Source of the DNA: Candidatus Altimarinota bacterium
GTDB lineage: Bacteria > Patescibacteriota > Gracilibacteria > GCA-2401425 > JAJOLG01
NCBI GenBank assembly: GCA_021129445.1
Contig: JAJOLG010000076.1
Span: forward strand, 4,497-13,933
Direction: 5' to 3'
DNA: 9,437 bases
The notes beneath the pieces were generated by a model. The model had not been told where the DNA came from and searched no databases. It saw only the letters and a list, made by a program, of their open reading frames with translations. The translations under genes and the position numbers were made by a program. The first letter of the stretch is position 1. Every line of letters starts with the position of its first letter. Shown piece after piece: positions 1 to 9,008 of the stretch.

Positions 1-1
1 T

Positions 2-1408
2 TCTGAGTGAGTTGAGGCCTTAAAAGAGGTTTATGAAAATGAGGAATATTCAATTTCTTTAATTTGAGCACATATTAAAACTAAAATTCAGTCGTCTGTT
101 TGAATTTGATGAAATCAAGATTTTGTAAAAAAATTTTTACCACTTGTTTTGAAAAAAGTTGAAAAATGTTTAGATTTTGCTCAAAATAAAATTGAAGATT
201 TTATAATTTTTCTTTCAAAAAAAACTGGGCATAGTTATGAAAAAGTGCAAAAAATGTTTGTTTTAACAGTATTTTTGTGATTTATATTTATTTTAATTAC
301 TTTTATTTCTCTTTCATCGCAATCAGAAAAATTTTCAAAAGATGTTTATGAAAAATATAAAATTGAGGTTTTAAAAATTGAAAAAAATCTTGATGTTGCA
401 GAAAGCAGGGCTTTGATGGGGTCAAATATTGAGGCAAATGCAATTTTGGATAAATCTGAATCTAAATTAGATGTAATTTTGGAAAAATGAATTTTAAGAG
501 AGAAGGCTTTGGAGCTTTTAAATAAAATTTCTAAAATGAGAGATGAAATCAATAAAATTACAAGATTTGATAATTTAGAAACTAAAAAAATGGTTGATTT
601 TTCAGATTTTTTATGAGAATGAGAGGTTTTAAAATGAATGTTTAAAATGAATTGATTTGTTTTTACTTACACAGAAAATAAAATTTTCAAGGTTGCGGTG
701 AATAAAGTTGAAAAAACAATTAATTTTATAGAGTGAGAAAAAATCAGAATTATAAAATCAGCACCTGGTATGTGACTTGCTTTGGTTTTTTCAGAATGAA
801 ATATTCTTTATACTTTCAATTGAAAAACTTTTGCAAAACAAGAATTTGTAAAAAATGAAAAATTGAAAAAATTTAATGATGTTGAAACTTATTCAAGATT
901 TTTTTACTTACTTGATAATTGACAAAACTGAAAAAAATCAACTTGAACATGAGAAGAGTTGGTTTGAAATTGAGGTAAATGACATGTTTGGAAATATTGA
1001 AAAAAACGTAAATGATTTTCATTACCATTTGATTCTTTAAAATGAGAAGATTTAAGTACAGCAATTTGAATTGCAATTGATTGAAGTGTGTACATTTTGC
1101 ATAAAGATTGATTGATTTCTCAATATTATTCAGGAAAATCTGTAAATTTTCAATATAAATGAGTTTCGAGTATAATTAAAGATGCTGAAAAAATTTATAC
1201 AAAACCAAATTTTTCAAAAATTTATTTGCAAGATTTTAAAAATAATAAAATTATTTTAATTCAAAAAACAAAAAGCTGATGAGAATTTTTGAGGCAATAT
1301 ATTTTTGAATGAGAGAAAATTATTGATTTTAAAGTTGATAAAAATGAACAAGAAATGATTATTGAGTGAGAAAAAGCAATTTATAAGATTTCTTTGATGG
1401 GTTGATAA
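2..1408 (+). CDS. Membrane-anchored protein with probable extracytoplasmic propeller-like domain, 5'-truncated
   Basis: The frame is open from the window edge to TAA at 1406-1408, 468 residues if UGA is read as Gly; the true start lies outside the window. I do not recognise a named family. Residues 1-84 are soluble and would be cytoplasmic. One strong transmembrane helix follows at about residues 85-106 (MFVLTVFLGF then FILITF). Residues about 107-195 are a charged helical stalk with a repeating Ala/Asn/Leu-rich helix (VAESRALMG, EANAILDKSESKL). The rest is beta-rich with repeated short blades, such as GIAIDGSVYILHKDGLISQYY and IYLQDFKNNKIILIQK, which resembles a beta-propeller. A helix, stalk and propeller layout is common in uncharacterised CPR proteins, some of which carry a PP2C-like phosphatase domain in front of the helix. 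The visible N-terminal piece is too short to test that. Several UGA codons sit in turns of the propeller-like part, where Gly is expected. A hairpin terminator follows directly. Confidence 0.85.
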
Positions 1409-1422
1409 AATCAATAAAATAC

Positions 1423-1454
1423 AAAAAACAGACTTTAAAAAGTCTGTTTTTTTT
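1423..1454. terminator. Rho-independent, bidirectional terminator between convergent genes
   Basis: An inverted repeat with core CAGACTT / AAGTCTG and loop TAAA is flanked by six A on the left and eight T on the right, so both strands show a stem followed by a U-tract. It starts 14 bases after the stop of the upstream plus-strand gene and ends 15 bases before the stop of the minus-strand ndk. It therefore probably ends transcription from both sides. Confidence 0.85.
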
Positions 1455-1469
1455 AATGTTTAAAATGAA

Positions 1470-1934
1470 TTAACTTAATTCATCTTCTGAGTAAATGTGC
1501 ATGTATTCAGCTTTATCGTAATCGAAGAAATCTTCTGGATTGAAAAACCTTGCAAGTTCGTCTTTTGCATCATCTGTATTTTCAGAAGTGTGAACAACAT
1601 TACATTGGTATCACATTCATAAATCTCATCTAATTGTTCAAGGTGCCGCTTTTCTTGCAGAAGTAATTCAGCACATATTTCTCACAGACTCAACTGCATC
1701 AACTCATTCAAATGCAAGTGCAATTACTGGTGAAGATTGCATAAAACCTGATACTGATGGGAAAAATGGCTTATTAACAATGTGAGAATAATGTTCTCTT
1801 AAAACTGCATCTGATAATTTCATCATTTTCATTGCAACAAGTTTTAATCATTTTTTTTCAAATCTTCAAATAACTTCTCAAATAAGTCATCTTTGAACTG
1901 CATCTGGTTTAATAATTACAAAGGTTTTTTCCAT
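1470..1934 (-). CDS. ndk: Nucleoside diphosphate kinase
   Basis: The gene encodes 154 residues and ends in TAA. The product transfers the gamma phosphate from ATP to nucleoside diphosphates through a phospho-histidine, supplying NTPs and dNTPs in the cytoplasm. The whole family pattern is present: the N-terminal KPDAVQRGLIGE (residues 9-20), HY at 48-49, KPFFP at 55-59, the nucleotide-binding APGTIRGDLG (97-106), and NVVHTSEN (112-119) with catalytic His115. In bacteria this last motif is usually NxxHGSDS, so Thr116, Glu118 and Asn119 are mild departures. The length is slightly above the typical 140-150 residues because of an acidic C-terminal tail (FNPEDFFDYDKAEYMHIYSEDELS region). Gly16, 19, 29, 103 and 106 are UGA codons at family-conserved glycines. 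The ATG at 1934 gives the normal N-terminus (MEKTFVIIKPD), although no Shine-Dalgarno sequence is visible. A candidate promoter lies about 30 bases upstream. The gene appears monocistronic, divergent from the giant gene and convergent with the membrane protein. Confidence 0.97.
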
Positions 1935-1964
1935 AGTTTTTTTGTTAAATGATAATTTTTTTAA

Positions 1965-1993
1965 GATATAAAATATTTTTTTTCTTTATTCAA
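1965..1993 (-). promoter_or_regulatory. Candidate sigma-70-type promoter for ndk
   Basis: Reading the minus strand, TTGAAT (1993-1988) is followed after exactly 17 bases by TATATC (1970-1965), four of six matches to each consensus hexamer. Transcription would start about 25 bases before the ndk ATG. The surrounding DNA is so AT-rich that chance matches are common, so this is a candidate only. Confidence 0.4.
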
Positions 1994-2060
1994 GTGTTTT
2001 TTTAAATTTTTTTTAAAAAAATAAAAATAAAATATTTTTCAAAACTTGCAATTTTTTTTT

Positions 2061-2089
2061 AAGGTGATAAAGTTTTTTTTGTGTAAAAT
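2061..2089 (+). promoter_or_regulatory. Weak candidate promoter for the giant-protein gene
   Basis: TAAAAT at 2084-2089 matches five of six bases of a -10 box and lies 24 bases before the ATG. No good -35 hexamer lies 17 bases upstream; TTGCAA at 2046-2051 is too far away. A promoter is expected here because the upstream gene is divergent, but the exact position is uncertain. Confidence 0.22.
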
Positions 2090-2113
2090 TTGTTGATTAA
2101 AAAATTTTTTTTA

Positions 2114-5100
2114 ATGTTAATAAAAAATTTGATTTTATCGGGATTTGCTGAGAAAAATTTTTTTGATGAGAAAAAAGTTTTTTTTGCGATGGAAAATGGT
2201 GTTTGAGAGGGTAGGGTTGAGGATGTTAAAGAGAATAAAATTAGAGAGAAAACAGATAAGTTAAAATTTTCAGTAAAACATTGACACCCAGAAGAGGAAT
2301 TTAGTTTTTTTTCAAAATCAGAATGAGGGGCAGAAGCTTCTTATTTAACAAGAGAAAAAATTGAAAAACAAGATCTTTTAAAGAATTATATCTTATTTTC
2401 AACATGAAATCTTTATAGTGATGCAATTGAAAAAAAGAAAGATGATGTCAAGAAAGATAATGAAGAAATTGATAAACAAATCGCTGAATTAAGAGGAAAA
2501 CAAAAGGAAGGCGATTTATCTAATGGTCAATTGTTAAACTCATTAATATCAGCATTAGAAGATGAAAAAGAAAGAAATAATAAAATTTTATCTAATGATT
2601 TTGATTTGTTAAGATGAGATTTAGAAAATGATTTTAAAAGAGATGTGGAAAATTTGAGAAGTAATTTTGATAATTTTTTTGAATGAGAAAGAGATAAAAT
2701 TGAATGAAAAATTTCAGAAATTGAAAATTTATCAAGAAGCATTTGATCAGATATTCCCGTATCAATATCTACTAAGATAAATGGATTACATGAAAAATTA
2801 AATAATTTTTCTCAAATTAGAGATAAATTTTTTTGAGAAAATTGAAAAATGAATTTTGATGTTTTTAAAAAAGAAATGAGGAATTTTTGAGCAAATGAAT
2901 ATAATAGAGAATTTGATAAATTAAAAAGAAAATATTCAGATAAATCTGATTATGATATTTGAAACGAGGCTTTTGATAATATTGTAAATAGATTTTTTGA
3001 TGATTATTTTAAATGATTTGATGATATTGATTATTCTAAAATAACAACTGATGTTGTGTTGGATGAGATTGATAAAGAAATCGAATTTTGAAAATTATGA
3101 AAAACCTTTGAAGATTGTCAAAATATGTGCAATGAAATCCCGTGATTTGAATGAAAATGTGATGAAATTTTTGAATCAAAAAATAGTGTTGATTTATCAG
3201 TATTGGATGGTTTATTTTCAGATTCAGAAAAAGAAGAAGTGGGTTATTTTAATAAAGTTAAAGATGAATTAGAAAAAAGTGAAATTTCTAATAAAAATAA
3301 TTTATTTTTAACTTGAAAAATGTTTGTTTTAATGTCAAAATTAAGAGATTTGATATTTCATAAAATGTCAGAAGAGCCAAGTCTTAAAAAATTTATTGAG
3401 ACAAATAATTTAGATTTAAATAATTATGAGGATAGAATAAAATTAAAAGAAAAATTTTTAGAAAAAGTTAAACTGGAATGAATAAAATTAGATTTTAGCA
3501 TTAATTATGATGATGATCAAAAACATATTGAACAATTAGATGTTACTTGATTAAAACATTTAATTTTTTGAGATATTAAAGAAGGTACTGAATGAGATAT
3601 TCAAGAATGTTATGATGCGAATAAGGTTTTTTTTGATAAAAAAAATGCAGATTTTATTTTAGGTGAAAAAACTAATGATTGAAAAGAAATCAAAATGGAA
3701 AGAGATAGAGTTAAAGGGATTTATGAATGAAATAATAAATTTTTAAATTATTTAGATGAATATTTTAAGGGTGAATTTGATAAATTACATGAAATGGAAA
3801 ATGTAATAAAATGAGAAACAGATCCTATAAAAAAAGATTATCATGAAAGACTTTTAAAAGATAAGCTAAATCATTTAAAAAATGATTATTTACAAGAGTT
3901 ATTAAGTGTTAAAAAAACACTTCTTGCTTCAAAAGCAGATGTTATAAACTTGAAAAATGAACATGAGAAATATTTAAAAGAAGAATGACCGCAAGCCGTA
4001 AGTATTGCATCTATTTGGCATATGATGAAAGAAGTTTATGGTGAATGGAAATGAAATAAGGATTTTGGTAGAGAAGTTGAAAGGGATCTTCAAGCATGAG
4101 TTATGGCAAAATCAATTTGACAATGAATGTGATTTACAGATGCATTAAATAAATGAGAAGCATTGTTAAAAAATACAAGTGCAAAAATGAATAAATTTTA
4201 TTGAGAAAATAAAGAAAAATATTCATCATTTGATACAAAATGATTAAAAGATGAATTAAATAATTTTGCAAAAAGAGGGAATGGTGATTTTAATTGAACG
4301 GCACTTTATTGAGTATTAGCAAATATGGTTGATAAATGAATTTTTAATAAGGATAATATAGATTTTTTAATTGCATTACATAGAAAAACATGATTTTTAT
4401 GAGATAAATGAACTAATTACGAAGATTTAAAAGTGGCAGCAATTAATTTTGTGAAGTCAAAATCTGAATTAGATAAAATAAACATTTTAACACCTTTGGT
4501 TTGAGATTTATTTGAAAATAGTGATTTATATTGAGAATGGACTCAGCAGTCAATAAATAATTTTGAAAAAAATTGAGAAAAAGCAACAAGCTATAGAGCT
4601 GCTTTTAAAGATCAGCCTTTTATAGATTATAGAAATGAATATTTAAAGGTGGCAAATGATAATTGATTATTGGAAAGAAACTGATGTATAAAAGACTGAT
4701 TAACTGTTCCACTTGATAATGTTTGACAGATTGATAATTCTATGTATAAAAAACGGTTGAATAATTTTGTATTACAAAAGATTGTAGATTGAAAATTATG
4801 ATTTTATGCACTTCTTGAATGAATTTGAACTTGAATGATTCCAAAGGATTTAGCTGTTTCACATTGATTTGAATGAGGTTTAGCAGATACTTTTTGATGG
4901 CTTGATAAATTTAAAAAAAGTTTAATACCTTATGATAAATTAAGATGAATGTTTGCAAGAATTTCAAAACCAATAAAGGATTGATGAAAACCAATTTTTT
5001 ATACTTATTGAGAAAATTTAAATTTAGACGAAGAAAAAAATAACAGGATTATAAATAAAAGAATTTGACTCTTAATAAAAGAGTTGTCAGATGAAGAACA

Positions 5101-5785
5101 TACTGAGGTTGATAAGTCTTTTAGGACAAATCCAAAAAAAAGTAAATGGTGGATGGAAACTGTGGCATGAAAAGTGTCTTACGATACATTTGAAGCAGAT
5201 GTTATTTGAAAATGAAATAATATTTGAATGAGAAATCCAGATGATCTTTCAGCATTTATAAATTGAATTTGATATGAGCTTGAAACATTTTGAGTAGATG
5301 GTGTTGATGATGAATGAAATTATACTCATAAGAACAATATTACTAATTTAGATAAAAATTTAATCAAGGAGTCTTTTAAATCATTTTTAGCATATAATTC
5401 TTGGTATATTGAAAAAAGTTATAATGATAAATGAAAAGGAGTTAATTCTGCTACAACAACAATTGATGATTTTTTTGATAAAAAACCTGCAAAATATGCT
5501 TGAACTACATTATTATGACAAAAGCCAACCTTAAAAGATCAAGCGAAAACATTTTATAATATTTTTAAGGAAATAGATAAATGATGAATTGTTTGTTCAG
5601 AGTTAGAAAAGAAAACTTGAGAAACAAGAGATAATTATGAAAAAAGGGTTTCAGATTATTTTTGAAGGTGATCTTGAAAATTTGTAAGTGATATGAATGA
5701 TGTATTTTCTTCTATTGATAATAAAGAATTACTAGAAATAATTATTAAAGCAAAAAAAAGTAGTGATTTCCCTCAAAGAGTATAA
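2114..5785 (+). CDS. Giant uncharacterised helix-rich protein (1223 aa)
   Basis: One uninterrupted frame runs from ATG at 2114 to TAA at 5783-5785 when UGA is read as Gly. I count about 77 in-frame UGA codons against about 20 GGN codons. I do not recognise any domain. There is no signal peptide and no convincing transmembrane helix, so it is probably cytoplasmic or exported by an unknown route. Residues about 100-210 are very rich in Lys, Glu, Asp and Asn, with heptad-like spacing (AIEKKKDDVKKDNEEIDKQI), and probably form a coiled coil. The middle part stays charged and helical. A more hydrophobic, conserved-looking segment occurs near residues 630-680 (ASIWHMMKEVYGEW). The C-terminal third (about 750-1200) looks globular, with Trp- and Gly-containing stretches such as GFYALLEGIGTGMIPKDLA near 895 and KWWMETVAGK near 1012. 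The first ATG of the frame is used; no Shine-Dalgarno is seen. The gene stands alone, with divergent ndk upstream and a terminator 20 bases after its stop. A structural, surface-associated or cytoskeletal role is possible, but nothing in the sequence decides it. Confidence 0.9.
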
Positions 5786-5804
5786 TACTAAAAATAAAAC
5801 AATC

Positions 5805-5828
5805 AAAAAAGCCACAAAGTGGCTTTTT
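5805..5828. terminator. Rho-independent, bidirectional terminator between giant gene and aroQ-like gene
   Basis: GCCAC (5811-5815), a three-base AAA loop and GTGGC (5819-5823) form a perfect stem, flanked by six A and five T that extend it and give a U-tract on either strand. It begins 20 bases after the stop of the plus-strand giant gene and ends 4 bases before the stop of the minus-strand chorismate mutase gene. It can end both transcripts. Confidence 0.85.
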
Positions 5829-5831
5829 GTT

Positions 5832-6116
5832 TTACATATTATCCCCCTGAATTTTTTTAGATTCTTCAATAATATTAAAAAAAATTTTTACCAAAACTTT
5901 TGCATCAATTCATTTTTCACTAGCCAGTTTTTTATATTTTTCATAAATTTCAAGCTCCCTTTCCTTGTGTTCAAGCGGTAAATTATTTTCTTTTTTAAAT
6001 TTTCACAAATCTGGCATCAGAGCAAATCTTGCTTCAATTAAATCGATAATATCATTATCAATTTGATTTATCACTTGTCTAAAACTTCAAAGTTGTAAAT
6101 TTCCTTCTCTTTTCAT
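5832..6116 (-). CDS. Chorismate mutase, AroQ class (type II), stand-alone
   Basis: The gene encodes 94 residues and ends in TAA. The family converts chorismate to prephenate, the committed step to Phe and Tyr, as a small all-helical cytoplasmic dimer. The helix pattern is clear: SFRQVINQIDNDIIDLIEAR, then GKFKKENNLP, then HKERELEIYEKY, and a C-terminal IFFNIIEESKKIQ. In my alignment to the E. coli P-protein mutase domain the active-site residues keep their exact spacing: Arg13 (Arg11), Arg30 (Arg28), Lys41 (Lys39), Arg53 (Arg51), Glu54 (Glu52), Ser86 (Ser84) and Gln90 (Gln88). The one visible change is His50 where E. coli has Asp48. Keeping Glu54 and Ser86 argues for a mutase over a PchB-type isochorismate-pyruvate lyase. 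There is no fused prephenate dehydratase, dehydrogenase or DAHP synthase domain. It is the last gene of the minus-strand cluster, 9 bases after the aminopeptidase, and is followed by a terminator. No Shine-Dalgarno is visible; the ATG at 6116 is the first after the upstream stop. Confidence 0.88.
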
Positions 6117-6125
6117 TGCTAAAAA

Positions 6126-7541
6126 TTATTTTTTTAAAAATTCAGTCATCAAAGTTATCATTGTTCAAGTTCAAAATGAATTTGGTAAATCATAATCTTG
6201 TTTTTGAGTTTCTCTAATTCAAGTTCATGCGATGTCGCAATGTACCCATTTTTTTGTATCTTTTACGAAATTTGATAAAAATGCAGCGGCTTCTCATGCT
6301 CACATAAATTTAAATTTTCAAACATTTGATAAATCTGCTTGCTTGTGTTTTACAGCTTCTTTTATTCTTTTATCAAATGGAAGTTGCCGACATAAATCAT
6401 TTGTTTTTCTTCAAAGTTCTTCAATTTTATCTAATAATTTTTTATCATCAGAAAAAATTCAAGTGTACATTTCTCAAAGAGAATGATGGCAAGATCAAGT
6501 TAAAGTTGCAAAATCAAAAATCATTTTTGGCTTAAAAGTATCATCTGCATAAGATAAACAATCTGCCAAAACAAGTCTTCATTCGGCATCAGTATGTCAA
6601 ACATAAACAGTTTTTCAATTTCTCGCAGTTAAAATATCTCAATTTTTATAAGAATTTGCATCAACCATATTTTCTGTAACTCAAATAATTCAAACAACAT
6701 TTTTCTTAATTCATAATTTTTTCAAACTTGCCATAATTCAAATTACAGTCGCAGCTCATCACATATCTCAATTCATTTCATTCATGTGTGGATATCATTT
6801 CATATAATATCATCAAGAATCGTAAGTCAATCATTTTCAAATTAAAACCACCGGCGCCTCTCATTTTTTTCATCAATTATATTCAAATTGAATCATTTTT
6901 GCCCTGTCCTTTGAACCCTGATTTACAGCTAAAAATAATCACATTTTTTCTTTCCCCAAAAAATCTTGTTGATGATATGTTATTTTTAATCAAAATTCTT
7001 TTTTATCGATATTTTTTTTGATGTATTCTTCAAGTGTAACTGGTGTAATTTTATTTGATGGCTTTGATTGAATTTCTCTTGCAATATTTATTGCTTCAAC
7101 TAATTCTCTTAAATTTTTTGTAATTACTCATTTTATTTCAATTGTTCAAGATTTTTTTGCATTTTTTTCTTTTGATTTGTACCAATCATCCTTCATTTCT
7201 GCCATTAAAGCTCATTTTTCAATAAATTTTCTTTCTTCTCTTGAAAAATTTTGTTCAAACATCAAATTTATTTCAATGTCGTCTTCTCATTGAAATCAAA
7301 TTGCTTTTCTGACTCATTTTGCTCACAAATTTTGCAAGTCATTGAAATCATACTCATTTGTTCACAAATGTGTTAAAATTGAATAATTATTTTTTCTGTC
7401 AAAATTTGCAAAAACTCATCAATTTTTTATTTTAAAATCTGAATTTTTTATTCTTGCTTTAAAAAAATTTTCTGAGTTTGCAGAAAATTTTTTTAGCTTT
7501 GGAAATTTTGATTTTGAGAATAAAATTTTTATTTTTTTCAT
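6126..7541 (-). CDS. M17 family leucyl-type aminopeptidase
   Basis: The gene encodes 471 residues and ends in TAA, close to the usual 480-500 of the family. M17 enzymes are cytoplasmic hexamers with two metal ions that remove N-terminal residues, often Leu, from peptides. The catalytic domain is intact: GKGLTYDSGG (residues 235-244), MNGDMCGAAT around 259, HTDAEGRLVLADCLSY (316 onward) and FDFATLTGSC. Aligned to E. coli PepA, metal ligands Lys236, Asp241, Asp259, Asp318 and Glu320, and catalytic Lys248 and Arg322, all fall at the expected spacing. The first Gly of GKG and the Gly in AEGRL are UGA codons, good evidence for the recoding. The N-terminal domain (about 1-150) is Lys/Asn-rich and divergent, as is usual in M17. 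There is no signal peptide. It lies 22 bases after the S41 protease gene and 9 before the chorismate mutase gene, so it is probably co-transcribed with both. It could complete degradation of peptides; substrate preference cannot be read from the sequence. Confidence 0.96.
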
Positions 7542-7563
7542 AATTATTTTTTATTTTTATAAA

Positions 7564-9000
7564 TTATTTTTTTTCTTCGTTTCAAAAAATTTCTTCCTTA
7601 ATTTTTTCAATTTTTTCTTTTTCTTTTTCTTTTTTATCCAAATCTGTCACTAAAATTCATGAAGAATTAAATTTCATAACAGCGCTTCAAGTTAAAAATT
7701 TTTTTTCTTCAAAAAATTGTTTTAAATTTCAATTTTCTAAAATTTCAATAGCTTTATCAAGTTGTGGGTCTTTTTTTGCAACCATATCATCAAAAGTTTT
7801 TCAAATTTTTACATCTGGATTTATTCAAACCTGATGAATATCTTGATCATTTGGAGTAAACCATTTTGCGATTGTTAATTTTAAATTCGATCAATCATCA
7901 AATGGAACAAGTGTTTGAACAGATCATTTTCAAAAAGATTTTTCTCAAACTAAAATTGCTTTTTCGTGATCACGAAGCGCTCAGGAAACGATCTCTGATG
8001 CAGATGCTGAACCTCAATTTATTAAAACAGCCATTGGTAAATTTGGAAATCATTTTCAAAATGGAATTGATCTGAGTTCTTTATTTCATTCCTTTGACTT
8101 GATTGTTGTGATTAATGCTCATTTTTCTAAAAATGGTGATGCGATCCAAACTGCTCAATCTAAATAGCCTCAACCATTAAATCTTAAATCTAAAATTAAA
8201 TATTTTACATCATCTTTTTCAGCTTGTTGCAGTCAAGTGTAGAATTCCTCAATAGTTTTATCTCAAAATTGATTTATTGAAATATATCAAACATTTTCTC
8301 ATTTTGGAGATTTTTTTAATTCATATTTTACTGAGTTTATGTGGATTGTGTCGCGAATTATTTTGATATCAATTTCTTTTCAAAATTTTTCCTCTTCATT
8401 TTTTCTAAAAACCGTTAAAACAACTTCTGTTCACTTTGGACCTCTTATTTTTTTTACAACATCTGATAAATTTTGCCCTAAAATATCTTCTCAATCAACT
8501 TTCAAAATAATATCTTTTGGCATTAGTCAGGCTTTTATTGCAGGAGATCATTTTAAAGGAGAGGTGATTATTATCATTCAGTCTTTTGTTTGCAATTCTG
8601 CTCAAATTCATTCGAAGTTTCATGCCATTTCTTCTTTAAAATCTTCTGTTTGTTTTGCTGGCATATAGCTTGAAAATGGGTCTCAAAGTGTTGCAACAAC
8701 TCATTTTAAAATATTATCTTCAAGTTTTTTATTATCATTTAATTTTTCAGATTCGTATCATTTTTTTTCAATAATATTCAGGATTTTATTGATTTTTTCT
8801 AAATTTATTTTTTGTTTTTCTTCAATTTCTTTTTTATCTTCATTTTCTGGTAAAAAATTTTTATCTTCGAGAAAATAATTAAAACACAAATAATGAGTTT
8901 TGCATAAATTTTCTAAACTTGAAAAATTTTTCAAAGCAAAAATATTTCACGAAATAAAAAAAATCGCAATTACAATTGAAATTGTAAGTTTGTTTTTCAT
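7564..9000 (-). CDS. S41 family C-terminal processing protease with PDZ domain, exported
   Basis: The gene encodes 478 residues and ends in TAA. CtpA/CtpB/Prc-type proteases use a Ser-Lys dyad to cut envelope or periplasmic proteins near their C-termini. Residues 1-22 look like a signal peptide (MKNKLTISIVIAIFFIS, then GNIFA), with a likely cut after Ala22 or retention as an anchor. A helical region with Lys/Glu repeats follows, then DPFSSYMP near 110, typical of the family just before the PDZ domain. The PDZ domain (about 125-210) has GIGAEL and SPAIKAGLMPKDIILKVDG. The protease core holds YLILDLRFNGGG, GGSASASEIVSGALRDH (329 onward) and GEKSFGKGSVQ (352-362). By alignment to Prc and CtpB, catalytic Ser333 and Lys358 are 25 residues apart as expected, with Gln362 the third conserved residue. 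A Lys/Glu-rich tail (DLDKKEKEKEKIEKIKEEIF) ends the protein. It sits 8 bases after the small basic gene and 22 before the M17 gene. Many conserved glycines are UGA codons. Confidence 0.96.
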
Positions 9001-9008
9001 AAAATTTT

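Noticed and set aside
2-1408. Reading the many in-frame UGA codons as evidence of a decayed pseudogene region.
   Set aside because: UGA is the only stop seen in frame; TAA and TAG are absent inside all seven genes, and in the three recognisable enzymes UGA positions match conserved glycines.
1470-1934. UGA read as Trp (Mycoplasma-type code) or as selenocysteine.
   Set aside because: Trp or Sec at GTIRGDLG in NDK, AEGRL in the M17 enzyme and SFGKGS in the S41 protease would break invariant Gly positions, and UGA is far too frequent for selenocysteine.
1935-2113. tRNA, small RNA or CRISPR repeats in the divergent intergenic region, and elsewhere in the window.
   Set aside because: Only A and T homopolymer tracts are present; no cloverleaf, GTTCRA-type loop or regularly spaced repeat is visible on either strand.
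3051-3272. A plus-strand frame of 73 codons inside the giant gene.
   Set aside because: It is out of frame with the continuous 1223-codon reading and has the low-complexity Lys/Ile composition expected of a shifted AT-rich frame.
5832-6116. Isochorismate-pyruvate lyase (PchB-like) identity for the small helical protein.
   Set aside because: It keeps the Glu and Ser of the mutase active site and has no salicylate or siderophore genes nearby, so chorismate mutase is the better call; the lyase is not fully excluded.
6232-6535. Two overlapping plus-strand frames of about 70-84 codons.
   Set aside because: They are antisense shadows of the M17 aminopeptidase C-terminal region; the minus strand carries the conserved catalytic domain.
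7375-7403. TTGACA on the minus strand at 7403-7398 as an internal promoter.
   Set aside because: It lies inside the M17 coding sequence, the matching -10 position is a poor AATTTT, and no gene start follows close by.
8339-8668. A 109-codon plus-strand open frame under the standard code.
   Set aside because: It lies fully antisense to the S41 protease gene, whose PDZ and catalytic motifs are certain, and its translation shows no family features.
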